A stretch of 64,000 nt of DNA from Oscillospiraceae bacterium (GTDB taxonomy: Bacteria > Bacillota > Clostridia > Oscillospirales > Oscillospiraceae). The stretch is taken from positions 32,214 through 96,213 of the forward strand of contig JAFPWF010000020.1 of the NCBI GenBank assembly GCA_017395085.1, written 5' to 3'. The position numbers and the translations under genes are program-made. The notes below the pieces were generated by a model, which did no database searches, had not been told where the DNA came from, and worked only from the letters and a program-made list of their open reading frames with translations. Below, one piece after another: positions 23,741-32,782 of the stretch. Position 1 is the first letter of the stretch, and the number at the start of each line of letters is the position of its first letter.

Positions 23741-24715
23741 ATGGTAAAACTGCTGGTACTGGAAGAGAAGAGCGTGTTTGAGCGGCATGCTCCTGCAGAA
23801 TTGAAGAAAAACTGCGAAATTACGCTTCTGAGTCAGTTTACACCTGTCGGAGAGATCCTCACCCAAGCTCAGGATGCGGAAATTCTCCTTGTCAACCCCA
23901 CCATCGCGGTCGGCAGGGAACTGATCGAAGGCCTGCCGAGCCTGAAGCTGATCCAGACTGAGGGCGTCGGCTATGAAGGCGTCGACCTGACCGCTGCAGA
24001 CGAGAGGGGAGTTTTTGTCTGCAACTGCCGCGGCGTGAACGCAAGGGCGGTGGCGGAACACACTGTGATGCTGATGCTCTGCTGCCTCCGGGATGTAATC
24101 AACGGATACAGCGATGTGCTCGAGGGACGGCAGAACGAGAAAAAAGTCTGGTATATGAAAACCGGCCAGCTCCGGGAACTGGGCGACTGCACCGTCGGTT
24201 TTGTCGGCTACGGGGCGATCGGCAAAGAAGCCGCGCGTCTGACGAAGGCCTTCGGCGCGAGGACCCTCTACTATAAGCCGCACCCCGGGGACGAGGACTA
24301 TGCGGAATACTGCGGCCTGGATGATCTTCTCGCGCAGAGTGACATTGTCAGCCTGAATCTTCCGCTGACGGCTGAAACCGAAAACATGGCGGACCGAGAG
24401 TTCTTCTCCCGGATGAAAAAGGGCGCCATCCTGATCAATACCGCCCGCGGCGGCCTGGTGAACAGCGCGGATCTGATCGAAGCGCTTGCTTCCGGGCAGC
24501 TTGCCTGCGCGGGGCTGGATGTCCTGGACCACGAACCGGTTCAGCCGGATCACATCCTGGTCACGGCGCCGGAAGAAGTCCGGAGGAAGATCATCTTCAC
24601 CCCGCATATTGCTGGCGTGTCCGCCGGGGCCTTTGCGCGGACCTATGCGGTCATTCTGGAAAACATCCGGCAGGTTCAGGCCGGTGAGCGCCCGATGAAT
24701 GTGGTCAACGGCTAA
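23741..24715 (+). CDS. D-isomer-specific 2-hydroxyacid dehydrogenase
   Basis: 324-residue NAD(P)-dependent dehydrogenase. Nucleotide-binding GFVGYGAIGKEAARL lies near residues 149-163. The catalytic triad is recognisable: arginine in INTARGGLVN, glutamate in DVLDHEPV, and histidine in FTPHIAGVSAG. It would reduce a 2-keto acid or oxidise a D-2-hydroxy acid; phosphoglycerate, glycerate, lactate-type and other substrates all occur in this family. The ATG follows the YczE-like gene by six bases. The aldolase at 21927 produces 2-keto acids and could supply a substrate, though it is a separate unit. Confidence 0.9.
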   Translation: MVKLLVLEEKSVFERHAPAELKKNCEITLLSQFTPVGEILTQAQDAEILLVNPTIAVGRELIEGLPSLKLIQTEGVGYEGVDLTAADERGVFVCNCRGVNARAVAEHTVMLMLCCLRDVINGYSDVLEGRQNEKKVWYMKTGQLRELGDCTVGFVGYGAIGKEAARLTKAFGARTLYYKPHPGDEDYAEYCGLDDLLAQSDIVSLNLPLTAETENMADREFFSRMKKGAILINTARGGLVNSADLIEALASGQLACAGLDVLDHEPVQPDHILVTAPEEVRRKIIFTPHIAGVSAGAFARTYAVILENIRQVQAGERPMNVVNG

Positions 24716-24750
24716 GAAGGACTGGCAGCAGATGATCTAAAACTGACAGA

Positions 24751-24789
24751 CGGGAAGCAGCGCGCATGAGAATGCGTGCTGCTTCCCGT
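24751..24789. terminator. Shared terminator between convergent genes
   Basis: CGGGAAGCAGCGCGCAT, short loop GAGA, then ATGCGTGCTGCTTCCCG and TTT. It lies between the dehydrogenase (plus) and the hypA-like gene (minus) and can serve both. Confidence 0.8.
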
Positions 24790-24801
24790 TTATGGTTTGA
24801 C

Positions 24802-25149
24802 TCAGTCGTTTGGGACGACAATTTCGCGGACGGAAAAGTCTCTGCCGCTCAGAACGGTTTTTTCAAAACTTCCGCAGCTGGGGCAGAAGCCTTTGTTCTC
24901 CACAACATTGAAGATCTCGTCGCATTCATCACATTCGGCAAGGCCTGGGATAATGTGGATGCGCAGCTTCGCGTTTTCCAGCATGCTGCCCTTGACCGCC
25001 ACAGGGTAGAGCTCCTCCAGATATTCCGGAATGACCAGGGACAGTTCACCGCAGTCCACCGCAACTTCGGCGATGTTGTGCACGTCGTTTTCCTCCGCAA
25101 AGGAAGTGACGGTTCTCACCAGCTGCCGCAGCAGGCCGATCTCATGCAT
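24802..25149 (-). CDS. hypA: HypA-like nickel metallochaperone / zinc protein
   Basis: 115-residue protein beginning with the invariant MHE of HypA (His2 binds nickel) and carrying two zinc-binding CxxC pairs, CDEC near residue 75 and CPSC near residue 91. HypA delivers nickel to [NiFe]-hydrogenase or urease maturation. The start ATG at 25149 overlaps the 3' end of the 893-residue flavoprotein by eight bases, with GGAGGA just upstream. No hydrogenase, urease or other hyp gene is in the window, so a role linked to the Fe-S flavoprotein is possible. Family assignment is good; the client protein is unknown. Confidence 0.88.
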   Translation of the reverse strand: MHEIGLLRQLVRTVTSFAEENDVHNIAEVAVDCGELSLVIPEYLEELYPVAVKGSMLENAKLRIHIIPGLAECDECDEIFNVVENKGFCPSCGSFEKTVLSGRDFSVREIVVPND

Positions 25150-27823
25150 TTCCTCCACCGTACTTTCCGAACTGCTTTTTGACCACATTGATGCCGATCT
25201 TCGGCACGTTTTTGACGATGCGGCCGAGCGTGTGGAAGTACTCCAGGTTGTCTGCATCGTGGATCTTCTCCAGGTGGATGGCGTCGAACTTGCACTTGGT
25301 GGTGCAGATCCCGCAGCCGACGCACATGTACTGGTCCACAACGGCGGTGCCGCAGCCGAGGCAGCGGGCGCATTCGGCTTTCATCTGTTCCTCGGTGAAA
25401 GTGCTCCGCAGGTCGTTGAAGCTGGTCTTCGCCACGGTGCCGTCCGCATGGGCCGGCTTCTGCCGCGGTGCGCTGTCAAAGCCCCCAAGGCCGATCATCG
25501 CAGTGGATTTGTCAAAGGCCCTGTAGTCGCGGTGGTCACGGCCGAGGTCCAGGGTCTGCCCCGCATGCACAAAGCGGTGGATCGAGACTGCCGCTTCCTT
25601 GCCCGCCGCAATGGCGTCAATGACAAACTGCGGCCCGGTGACCACATCGCCGCCCGCAAACACGTCGGAGATGGCCGTCTGGCAGGTGAGGGCATCGGCC
25701 TCTACCGTGCCGCGCGCACCGGCCTGCACTCCTATACCGCCGAGATCGACCCTCTGGCCGGTTGCGCTCAGAACCGCAGTGACGGGGACGGTCTCAAACT
25801 CACCGGTGCCTTTCACACTGCGGCGGCCTTTTGCATCTTCCGTGCAAAGCTCCATACGCTCCAGCTTCAGGCACAGGGCTCCGCCGTCACCGCCGATTTC
25901 GACAGGTGCCGTCAGGAAGCGGAACTGCACGCCTTCATCTTTTGCCTCCTGCAGTTCGTCCCGGTCGGCCGGCATCTCGGCTTCGCTCCTGCGGTAGTAC
26001 ACGGTGACGTTTGCACCAAGGCGCACGGCAGCCCTTGCCACATCCATGGCCACGTTGCCGCCGCCGATGACAGCGACTTCACTGCCGATTTCGGGGCATT
26101 CCCCGCTGTTTACACGGCGCAGGAAGTCTATACCGGTGCATACGCCGGGCAGTTCTTCACCCGGGATGTTCAGCTTTGCACCCTTTGAAGTGCCGATTGC
26201 GAGATAGAAGGCCTTGAAGCCTTCCTTCCGCAGATCATCCAGCGTCACGTCTTTGCCGACTTCCACACCGGTTTTGAACGCTACGCCAAGTTCGCGCAGG
26301 ATGTCGATCTCCGCACGGATGACGTCCTTCTCAAGCCGGAAGGAGGGGATCCCAAGCGTCAGCATGCCGCCGGGTTCCTGCTCCTTTTCATATACGGTAA
26401 CGGGGTAGCCCTTCAGTGCCAGGTAGTAGGCGCAGCTCAGGCCGGCGGGTCCGGCGCCGATTACGGCGATCTTCTCCGGATAAGGTTTGCCGATCTGGTT
26501 CACCATCTTCGGGATGTAGCGCTTATCTGCTTTCAGCTCCTGCTCGGCAATGAATTTCTTGATCTCATCGATGGCAACGGGGGCGTCCATCTCGCCGCGG
26601 GTACAGGCTTCCTCGCACTTCTTGTTGCAGATTCTTCCGCAGACAGCTGGGAAGGGGATTTCCTTTTTGATGAGTTCCAGCGCCTCGGCGTAACGGCCTT
26701 CGGAAGCCAGACGGATGTATCCCTGCACCGGTACGTGTGCCGGGCAGGCCGATTTGCAAGGCGCAGTGCCTTCCGGCATCACGTCTGTTCGGTTCACGCG
26801 GTAGTCTGCGTTGTAGCGTTTGCTGCTCCAGAGCGTGTTGCGCGGCGTGTCGGCGGGACGGCCCTCGTTTGCTGGCCGGTCGCAGAGCTTCTGTCCGAGA
26901 CGGACGGCGTTCAGCTGACAGTTCTCCACGCACTGGCCGCAGGCAACGCATTTGTCTTTGTCCACGCGGGCAATGTAGTTGGTGCGGATTGCATCAGGCG
27001 CATGGAAGTAGGTGGCAATGCGCAGCGCAAAGCATGAGCAGCCGCAGCAGTTGCAGATTGCGGTAGTGTCGTCGTAGCCGGGCGTCACGTTCAGTTCGTG
27101 TACCAGGCCGTTATCCTCGGCACGCTTGAGAATTTCGAAGGCTTCTTCTTTGCTGATCAGGCGGTGCGACCCGGTCTCGGAATAGTTCACAGCGTTGTCG
27201 TTGACGTACATGCACATGTCTTCTTCCAGATGACCGCAGCCTTCGCCCATCAGCCTTCTGGCACGGCGGCAGGAGCACGGCCCAACGGAAACCGCCCATG
27301 CGTCGTCAATGATTTTTGCCACTTCGTCGTAACTGGCTTTGCGGGTGTTGTTTTCAATGGCACTCTGCACCGGGATGACGCGCATCAGGTTCATGCCGAC
27401 GTCCATGAACGGCGCCAGCATCGAAACGCGCACGCGGGTGTAAGCCTCAAAGCACTCGCCGAGCACCGGATACTTGTCGCACTGCTCCCGGTTGGAGAGC
27501 ACGCCTTCCATAATGCCGGGCACCCAGATGGGGTAGTACCAGCATTCCTCTCCGTTGACCGTACGGGTTCGGATCACGCCGGCGGTACGCAGCTTGTTCA
27601 GTTGTTCCCGTGTAAAATCGAGATCCTTTTTTGCCCGCCGTGCGATTTCTTCAGCGGTGCGGTTGGCTTCCAGACGCATATGCATCATGATCTCGCACAT
27701 GTCGTCATCGACAATAGGCTCCAGAATCTTGTACTCCGGATCATTGTAGGTGATTCCGGTGTAAGTCAGGCTTTCCAGGCTGATCTTGGTAGCCAGTTTT
27801 AATATGTTCGGTCTATGGGACAT
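25142..27823 (-). CDS. Multi-cluster Fe-S / FAD-dependent NAD(P) oxidoreductase (GltD-like)
   Basis: 893-residue fusion. Residues 1-180 include a winged-helix-like part (ANRTAEEIARRAKKDLDFTREQL). A cysteine set follows (C183, C185, C196, C204, and CNCCGCSC at 257-264), then a ferredoxin motif CVACGQCVENC (292-302). Next come the GltD-type N-terminal Fe-S domain (CKSACPAHVPVQGYI to CNKKCEEACTRG, 356-409), the FAD Rossmann fold (VIGAGPAGLSCAYYL, 454-468), the NAD(P) motif VIGGGNVAMD, and a C-terminal ferredoxin CVGCGICTTKC near 845. It probably moves electrons between NAD(P)H and ferredoxin or a partner. AGGAGG precedes the ATG. The HypA-like gene overlaps its end, implying coupled expression. 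The physiological reaction is unknown. Confidence 0.88.
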   Translation of the reverse strand: MSHRPNILKLATKISLESLTYTGITYNDPEYKILEPIVDDDMCEIMMHMRLEANRTAEEIARRAKKDLDFTREQLNKLRTAGVIRTRTVNGEECWYYPIWVPGIMEGVLSNREQCDKYPVLGECFEAYTRVRVSMLAPFMDVGMNLMRVIPVQSAIENNTRKASYDEVAKIIDDAWAVSVGPCSCRRARRLMGEGCGHLEEDMCMYVNDNAVNYSETGSHRLISKEEAFEILKRAEDNGLVHELNVTPGYDDTTAICNCCGCSCFALRIATYFHAPDAIRTNYIARVDKDKCVACGQCVENCQLNAVRLGQKLCDRPANEGRPADTPRNTLWSSKRYNADYRVNRTDVMPEGTAPCKSACPAHVPVQGYIRLASEGRYAEALELIKKEIPFPAVCGRICNKKCEEACTRGEMDAPVAIDEIKKFIAEQELKADKRYIPKMVNQIGKPYPEKIAVIGAGPAGLSCAYYLALKGYPVTVYEKEQEPGGMLTLGIPSFRLEKDVIRAEIDILRELGVAFKTGVEVGKDVTLDDLRKEGFKAFYLAIGTSKGAKLNIPGEELPGVCTGIDFLRRVNSGECPEIGSEVAVIGGGNVAMDVARAAVRLGANVTVYYRRSEAEMPADRDELQEAKDEGVQFRFLTAPVEIGGDGGALCLKLERMELCTEDAKGRRSVKGTGEFETVPVTAVLSATGQRVDLGGIGVQAGARGTVEADALTCQTAISDVFAGGDVVTGPQFVIDAIAAGKEAAVSIHRFVHAGQTLDLGRDHRDYRAFDKSTAMIGLGGFDSAPRQKPAHADGTVAKTSFNDLRSTFTEEQMKAECARCLGCGTAVVDQYMCVGCGICTTKCKFDAIHLEKIHDADNLEYFHTLGRIVKNVPKIGINVVKKQFGKYGGGNA

Positions 27824-28193
27824 TGATTTCCTCCTTTCCCATAGCTCTGGGACAGAGTAGGATATGTTCCCCCTCCACCTCGGCCGGTCAGTTCCGATTT
27901 CCTGCTTATCCGGGATTCGTATAAACTCCCATTTTTATTTTATCACAGCCATTTTTCCCCTTCAATTCCGAACTGAAGGGAGGGCTGCCAAAAGTTAAGG
28001 CCTGTTTTTGTATAAAATGACAGATTAGATGCCGCTCTGCGCTGCGTCAGTTTTAGACCAAAGACCGCTCAGATCTACTTGCGCCCGCCGGTTTTCTGTG
28101 TTACAGTTACAGGCGCTTTAACGAATCAGATAGAGTTTCATCCTCCGGCGCCCTTTCTGCAGGAAGCCGTCTCCGACGCAGGAGATCAGGAGG
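27824..28193. other. Divergent intergenic region without a gene
   Basis: 370 bases between the divergent flavoprotein and HAD phosphatase genes. A TATAAAAT at 28011-28018 reads toward the phosphatase, but its -35 region is poor. On the minus strand TTGAAG and GATAAA with a 15-bp spacer near 27930-27965 could serve the flavoprotein. No stable RNA structure or open frame stands out. Confidence 0.4.
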
Positions 28194-29327
28194 ATGACGG
28201 GAGAGTATATGGAGACAAGAGAAGCTAAAACCTCTGGAAAAGAAATCAGCGCCTGGACCGCACTGGGTGATCTTGGCGCCAAGCATATGCGCAGGGCCAT
28301 CGCAAAACGGAGGGAGAACAGGAAGAAGAATCCGGAGGAGAAATACTTTTCCCTATGGATGGAGCATTCCCCCGCCGTGGAAGAACTCATCGCTTACGTA
28401 AAGGCTGTGACGGAAGAGGGGAGCGAGAGCTATATTCCGCCTGCTGAGCGCCTCGCCGTGACGGATATGGACGGCACACTCTTCTGCGAGACCGACCCGA
28501 CCTATTTTGACTTCATGCTGCTGGTGTACCGCGTCCTGGAGGATCCGGATTACAAAGACCGCGCGACAGAGCGGGAACGGACCGCCGCGGAGAATATCCT
28601 GTCGTTCGTTGACACCGGCGTCATGGTTCCCGATCTGGAAGTGGAAGTCGGCAGATGCATTGCGTCCTCGTTCTCCGGCCTTACGGTTGCGGAGTTCACG
28701 GAATATGTCCGCGCACGCGGGGAAGCGCCGGCCAGAGGCTATGACGGCATGAAAGCCGGTGAGGCCTTCTTCCGGCCGATGCTGCAGGTGATGGATTATC
28801 TCCAGGACAACGGCTTTTCCGTTTATATCTGCAGCGGCACGGACCGGATGGTCATCCGCAGCATCGTCGGCGGCGAGATGGACATCGCCCCGCGGCAGAT
28901 CATCGGCACCGATGAAACCATCGTTGCCCGGGACCAGGGGAAAACGAAGGACTCGGAATACTTTTATGCTGCCGATGACGAGCTTGTCCTCGGCGGTGAG
29001 CTTCTGAATAAAAACCTTCAGATGAGCAAGGTTTCCCTGATAGCGCAGGAAATCGGCCAGCAGCCGGTCCTGTGCTTCGGCAACAGCACGGGGGATACCA
29101 GCATGGCAAACTACGTCACGGGCGGCAATCCCCATCCTGCCAGGGCCTTTATGCTCCTGTGCGACGATACCGTGCGCGAATCCGGCAAACCGGAGAAGGC
29201 GGAAAAGATGCGGAAGCTCTGCCGCGAAAACGGCTGGATCCCCATCTCCATGCGGGACGACTGGACGACCGTGTACGGCCCCGGCGTGACCAAAAAGGCT
29301 GCGCAAGACCCGCTTCCGGAGGTCTGA
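28194..29327 (+). CDS. HAD-superfamily phosphatase
   Basis: 377-residue haloacid dehalogenase-type hydrolase. Motif I is VTDMDGTLF, with nucleophile D91 and acid/base D93. Motif II is probably YICSGTDRMVIR. Motifs III/IV are in the segment SKVSLIAQEIGQQPVLCFGNSTGDTSMANY, where the late GNSTGD supplies the metal-binding acid. The roughly 80 residues before motif I are charged and unlike standard family members. An inserted cap domain lies between motifs I and II. Start ATG 28194 has GGAGA eight bases upstream; a second ATG at 28209 is possible. The closest functional class is the phosphoserine-phosphatase/phosphonoacetaldehyde type, but the substrate is unknown. Confidence 0.82.
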   Translation: MTGEYMETREAKTSGKEISAWTALGDLGAKHMRRAIAKRRENRKKNPEEKYFSLWMEHSPAVEELIAYVKAVTEEGSESYIPPAERLAVTDMDGTLFCETDPTYFDFMLLVYRVLEDPDYKDRATERERTAAENILSFVDTGVMVPDLEVEVGRCIASSFSGLTVAEFTEYVRARGEAPARGYDGMKAGEAFFRPMLQVMDYLQDNGFSVYICSGTDRMVIRSIVGGEMDIAPRQIIGTDETIVARDQGKTKDSEYFYAADDELVLGGELLNKNLQMSKVSLIAQEIGQQPVLCFGNSTGDTSMANYVTGGNPHPARAFMLLCDDTVRESGKPEKAEKMRKLCRENGWIPISMRDDWTTVYGPGVTKKAAQDPLPEV

Positions 29328-29458
29328 ACCGGGGGTAAAACCGCCCCGGAAGGCCTGTTCCGGGGGACATTTTCACCTGTATTTCCGGATTCTGGCATGC
29401 CTATACAAAATGCACAAAATTTCGTGTGAAATTTCTACGTTTTGCACGAAATTTTTTC
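29328..29458 (+). other. Region between HAD gene and S10 promoter with two inverted repeats
   Basis: The first hairpin, CCCCGGAA / TTCCGGGG (29344-29365), lacks a T-run. The second is an A+T-rich 11-bp perfect inverted repeat, AAAATTTCGTG at 29416-29426 and CACGAAATTTT at 29445-29455, followed by TTCTT. It ends three bases before the -35 box of the ribosomal promoter. It may be the HAD terminator, an upstream activating element, or a protein-binding site. Confidence 0.45.
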
Positions 29459-29487
29459 TTGACTTTTACCTGCCCGCCTGTTATATT
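29459..29487 (+). promoter_or_regulatory. Main promoter of the S10-spc-alpha cluster
   Basis: TTGACT, 17-bp spacer, TATATT at 29482-29487. Transcription starts near 29495, giving a leader of about 300 nt before rpsJ. Confidence 0.75.
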
Positions 29488-29494
29488 ATTTGAG

Positions 29495-29796
29495 CGTGCG
29501 CGCGAGGGCGCACACGTATGCGTTGAAGCGGGAGATTGCTCGCCCAGGGCGAGGTAACTTCCGTGGAGTATGTCCGGTACCGGGCTTTCCGGTACGTAAT
29601 CGGGCGGCTGAAATCCATCGTTCCACGCGTATATCGCGCGCGGCGTTGGGCAGACCGGCTTGATGCCGGTTTGTTTTTCGGGCGCGGTCTGATACGCACG
29701 GATGTGTGTACGAACCGGATTTCATGCGTACGCATTCTTATATTACAGGCGGTGCCCAATGCCGCCGGAAGAACGTACGAAAAGGAGCAGTACCAA
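29495..29796 (+). promoter_or_regulatory. Structured S10 operon leader with an attenuator-like hairpin
   Basis: The leader contains in order: hairpin GTGCGC / GCGCAC (29496-29513), CTCGCC / GGCGAG (29539-29553), GTACCGG / CCGGTAC with a 5-nt loop (29577-29595), and ACCGGC-TTGAT-GCCGGT followed by TTGTTTTT (29654-29677), which looks like an intrinsic terminator. The perfect palindrome ATGCGTACGCAT is at 29724-29735. Premature termination control, as done by L4 in E. coli, is a reasonable inference, but the structures are not obviously homologous. Confidence 0.55.
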
Positions 29797-30114
29797 ATGG
29801 CAAGCAACAGCAAAAACATGATCCGCATCCGTCTCAAAGCTTATGACCACCAGCTCATCGACAAGGCAGCCGAGACCATCGTTGAGGCAGCGAAGCGCAC
29901 CGACGCCAAAGTCTCCGGGCCGATTCCTCTGCCCACCAAGACCGAGATCGTCACCATCCTCCGCGCCGTCCACAAGTACAAGGACAGCCGCGAGCAGTTT
30001 GAGCGCCGCACCCACAAGCGCCTCATCGACATCATGAGCCCGACCCAGAAGACGGTCGAAGCCCTGATGAACGTCGAAGTCCCCGCCGGCGTCGAGATCG
30101 AGATCAAGCTTTAA
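29797..30114 (+). CDS. rpsJ: 30S ribosomal protein S10
   Basis: 105-residue S10, first gene of the cluster. It binds 16S rRNA in the 30S head and, as NusE, takes part in transcription antitermination. Recognisable by [27 protein letters not shown] and [12 protein letters not shown]. Start ATG 29797 has AAGGAG nine bases upstream; the open frame reaches further 5' but that part is the structured leader. It is followed by a 137-bp intergenic stretch before rplC, which is larger than the other gaps in this part of the cluster. Confidence 0.98.
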   Translation: MASNSKNMIRIRLKAYDHQLIDKAAETIVEAAKRTDAKVSGPIPLPTKTEIVTILRAVHKYKDSREQFERRTHKRLIDIMSPTQKTVEALMNVEVPAGVEIEIKL

Positions 30115-30251
30115 GACACCCACCAAAGCAAGACCCGTTGCCCGCAGCTTGCGTATGCGGGCGGGTTAAGTTGCCAGCCTCCGAACGATACATTATTAAT
30201 AATAGGTATCGGGTCATGCGAGGCAACCAATAACCGATAGGAGGAAATAGC
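30115..30251 (+). promoter_or_regulatory. Structured spacer rpsJ-rplC with a possible internal promoter
   Basis: Contains a strong hairpin, ACCCG-TT-GCCCGCA / TGCGGGC-GGGT (30133-30166). A second set is GTTGCC (from 30170) to GGCAAC (near 30225), enclosing GATAC / GTATC around a TTATTAATAA core. TTGCCA (30171-30176), 17 bp and TATTAA (30194-30199) also resemble a promoter. Either a secondary promoter or a protein-binding mRNA structure is possible. Confidence 0.4.
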
Positions 30252-30980
30252 ATGAAGAAAGCCATCATTGGCAAGAAGGTCGGCATGACGCAGATCTTCG
30301 ACGAGATGGGGAAGGTCATCCCCGTCACCGTCATTGAAGCAGGCCCCTGCGTGGTCGTGCAGAAGATGACGGAAGAAAAGGAAGGCTACACAGCCGTCCA
30401 GCTCGGCTTCGAAGAAGTCGGCGAAAAGAAGCTCTCCAAGCCGGAACAGGGCCATCTGAAGAAGGCGGGCGTTGCCCCGATGAAGCACCTGAAGGAATTC
30501 CGTCTGGAAGATGACAGCAAACTGGAAGTTGGCGATGTCGTCAAGGCCGACCTCTTTGCAGAGGGAGACAAGGTTGACGTCACCGGCACCAGCAAGGGTA
30601 AAGGCTACGCCGGCGTCATCAAGCGCTACGGCCAGGGCCGCACTCCCACCAGCCACGGCGGCGGTCCGGTTCACCGGCATGCCGGTTCCATGGGCTCCAG
30701 CACCGATCCTTCCCGCATTTTCCCGGGAAAGAAGCAGGCCGGCCACATGGGCGTCGAGCAGGTTACCGTGCAGAATCTTGACGTGGTCAAGGTCGATGCC
30801 GAACTCAACCTGATTGCGATCCGCGGCGCAGTTCCCGGTCCCAAGGGCAGCATTGTCTACCTGAAGGATACCGTCAAGACTCAGCCCGTCAAGAAGGGCG
30901 AAGGCGCTGGCGTCAGCGTCAACCCGCAGAAGGCTTCCGCTCGTGTCAACCCGCAGAAGGCCTCCGCGCGTACAAAGTAA
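30252..30980 (+). CDS. rplC: 50S ribosomal protein L3
   Basis: 242-residue L3, one of the first proteins assembled on 23S rRNA, near the peptidyl transferase centre. The signature [20 protein letters not shown] and the [21 protein letters not shown] loop are clear. It is longer than the usual 205-215 residues because of a C-terminal tail with a 9-residue direct duplication, VNPQKASAR twice, then TK. Good GAGG ribosome binding site before ATG 30252. Confidence 0.98.
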   Translation: MKKAIIGKKVGMTQIFDEMGKVIPVTVIEAGPCVVVQKMTEEKEGYTAVQLGFEEVGEKKLSKPEQGHLKKAGVAPMKHLKEFRLEDDSKLEVGDVVKADLFAEGDKVDVTGTSKGKGYAGVIKRYGQGRTPTSHGGGPVHRHAGSMGSSTDPSRIFPGKKQAGHMGVEQVTVQNLDVVKVDAELNLIAIRGAVPGPKGSIVYLKDTVKTQPVKKGEGAGVSVNPQKASARVNPQKASARTK

Positions 30981-30999
30981 GGAAAGGAGAGCAGCATAA

Positions 31000-31623
31000 A
31001 TGCCTAAAGCGAATGTTTTTAACATGGCTGGCGAGAAGATCGGCGAGATCGAGCTCTCCGAAGCCGTCTTCGGCATTCAGCCGAATGAGAGTGTGCTGCA
31101 TGATTCCGTTAAGAATCATCTGGCCAACTGCCGTCAGGGCACCCAGAGCGCTCTGACCAAAGGCGAAGTTTCGTACACCACGAAGAAGCCCTGGCGCCAG
31201 AAGGGCACCGGCCGCGCTCGTGCCGGTTATGCAGGCTCCCCCGTGTGGTATCACGGCGGTGTCGCCTTCGCGCCGAAGCCCCGCGATTACAGCTACCGTC
31301 TGAACAAGAAGGTTCGGCGCCTCGCGCTCAAGAGCGCGCTCAGCGCCAAGGCTGCCGGGGAAGAGATCGTTGTGATCGACGGCCTCAAGGTCGATGAGAT
31401 CAAGACCAAGCCCTTCAAGGCCTTCCTCGAGAAGGTCGGCGTGAACGGCAAGGCCCTGGTCGTGACCGAGAATGTGGACGAGATGGTCGTGAAGTCCGCG
31501 CGCAACCTGCCGGGCGTTTCCACCACCACCGCCACCATCCTCAGCCCCTACATGATTCTCACCGGCGGAAAGCTGGTTGTCGACAAGGCCGCACTCGCCA
31601 GGATTGAGGAGGTGTTCGCCTGA
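31000..31623 (+). CDS. rplD: 50S ribosomal protein L4
   Basis: 207-residue L4. The extended loop region [23 protein letters not shown] lines the peptide exit tunnel. In E. coli L4 also represses the S10 operon, which makes the leader hairpins upstream of rpsJ relevant. AGGAGAG precedes ATG 31000. The stop overlaps the rplW start (TGATG), implying translational coupling. Confidence 0.98.
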   Translation: MPKANVFNMAGEKIGEIELSEAVFGIQPNESVLHDSVKNHLANCRQGTQSALTKGEVSYTTKKPWRQKGTGRARAGYAGSPVWYHGGVAFAPKPRDYSYRLNKKVRRLALKSALSAKAAGEEIVVIDGLKVDEIKTKPFKAFLEKVGVNGKALVVTENVDEMVVKSARNLPGVSTTTATILSPYMILTGGKLVVDKAALARIEEVFA

Positions 31624-31919
31624 TGAAAACCGCATACGATATCATTCTCCGCCCGATCATTACCGAGCAGTCGATGGAAGATCTTGACATCAAAAAGTAC
31701 GCCTTTGCAGTAGCCAAGGATGCCAACAAGATCGAGATCAAGAAAGCCATCGAAGAGATCTTCGACGTCAAGGTCATCAAGGTGACCACTGAGAACGTCG
31801 ATGGCAAAATGAAGCGCACCGGCGCTTATCCCATGGGCCGTACGGCCTCCTGGAAGAAAGCGGTTGTGAAGCTCAGCGCCGATTCGAAGAACATTGAGCT
31901 CTTCGAAGGCATGGCTTAA
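31623..31919 (+). CDS. rplW: 50S ribosomal protein L23
   Basis: 98-residue L23, located at the tunnel exit and docking site for trigger factor and SRP. Conserved [14 protein letters not shown] opening and the [15 protein letters not shown] region are visible. It starts within the rplD stop (TGATG) and ends 14 bp before rplB. Confidence 0.98.
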   Translation: MKTAYDIILRPIITEQSMEDLDIKKYAFAVAKDANKIEIKKAIEEIFDVKVIKVTTENVDGKMKRTGAYPMGRTASWKKAVVKLSADSKNIELFEGMA

Positions 31920-31933
31920 GGGAGGGTACATAC

Positions 31934-32770
31934 ATGTCTATTAAAACTTACAGACCCACCACCCCGGCCAGGAGACAGATGACCGTTTCCGGATTCGACG
32001 GCATTGACAAGCACGCCAAGCCCGAGAAGTCCCTTCTGGAAGTCAAGAAAAAGCACTCCGGCCGCAACGGCACCGGCCGCATCACCGTTCGCCACCAGGG
32101 CGGCGGCAACCGGCAGAAGTACCGCGTCATTGATTTCAAGCGCAACAAGACTGACATGGCCGCAAAGGTCCTGCAGCTTGAGTACGACCCGAACCGCAGC
32201 GCGTTCATCGCGCTCTGCGAGTATGAAGACGGCGAGCGCCGCTACATCCTCGCTCCGGTCGGCCTGAATGTCGGCGACAGCGTCATGGCTTCGGCCACTG
32301 CCGACATCAAGCCCGGCAACGCGCTTCCGCTGGCGAACATCCCCGTCGGCACCGTCATCCACAACATCGAGATGTATCCCGGCAAGGGCGCCCAGCTGGT
32401 GCGTTCCGCCGGCGTGGCAGCTCAGCTGATGGCAAAGGAAGGCGGCATGGCCACGATCCGCATGCCCTCCGGTGAATCCCGCAAGATCCGCCTCGAGTGC
32501 ATCGCCACGATCGGCCAGGTCGGCAACATCGACCACGCCAACATCCACATCGGCAAGGCCGGCCGCAAACGTCACATGGGCGTCCGCCCGACGGTTCGCG
32601 GCTCGGTTATGAACCCGGTTGACCACCCGCACGGCGGCGGCGAAGGCAAGTCTCCGGTCGGTCGTCCCGGCCCTGTAACTCCGTGGGGCAAGCCCGCACT
32701 CGGTTACAAGACCCGCAAGACCAAGAACCAGAACGACAAGTACATTGTCAAGCGCCGCAACGCGAAGTAA
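31934..32770 (+). CDS. rplB: 50S ribosomal protein L2
   Basis: 278-residue L2, essential for subunit association and peptidyl transfer. The signature is complete: [39 protein letters not shown], and [19 protein letters not shown] with the functionally important histidine. Standard length. GGAGG before ATG 31934. Confidence 0.99.
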   Translation: MSIKTYRPTTPARRQMTVSGFDGIDKHAKPEKSLLEVKKKHSGRNGTGRITVRHQGGGNRQKYRVIDFKRNKTDMAAKVLQLEYDPNRSAFIALCEYEDGERRYILAPVGLNVGDSVMASATADIKPGNALPLANIPVGTVIHNIEMYPGKGAQLVRSAGVAAQLMAKEGGMATIRMPSGESRKIRLECIATIGQVGNIDHANIHIGKAGRKRHMGVRPTVRGSVMNPVDHPHGGGEGKSPVGRPGPVTPWGKPALGYKTRKTKNQNDKYIVKRRNAK

Positions 32771-32782
32771 GGAGGGAAAACA

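Noticed and set aside
29536-29796. N-terminally extended S10 protein of 192 residues
   Set aside because: The additional frame covers leader hairpins and an attenuator; S10 begins at ATG 29797 after AAGGAG.
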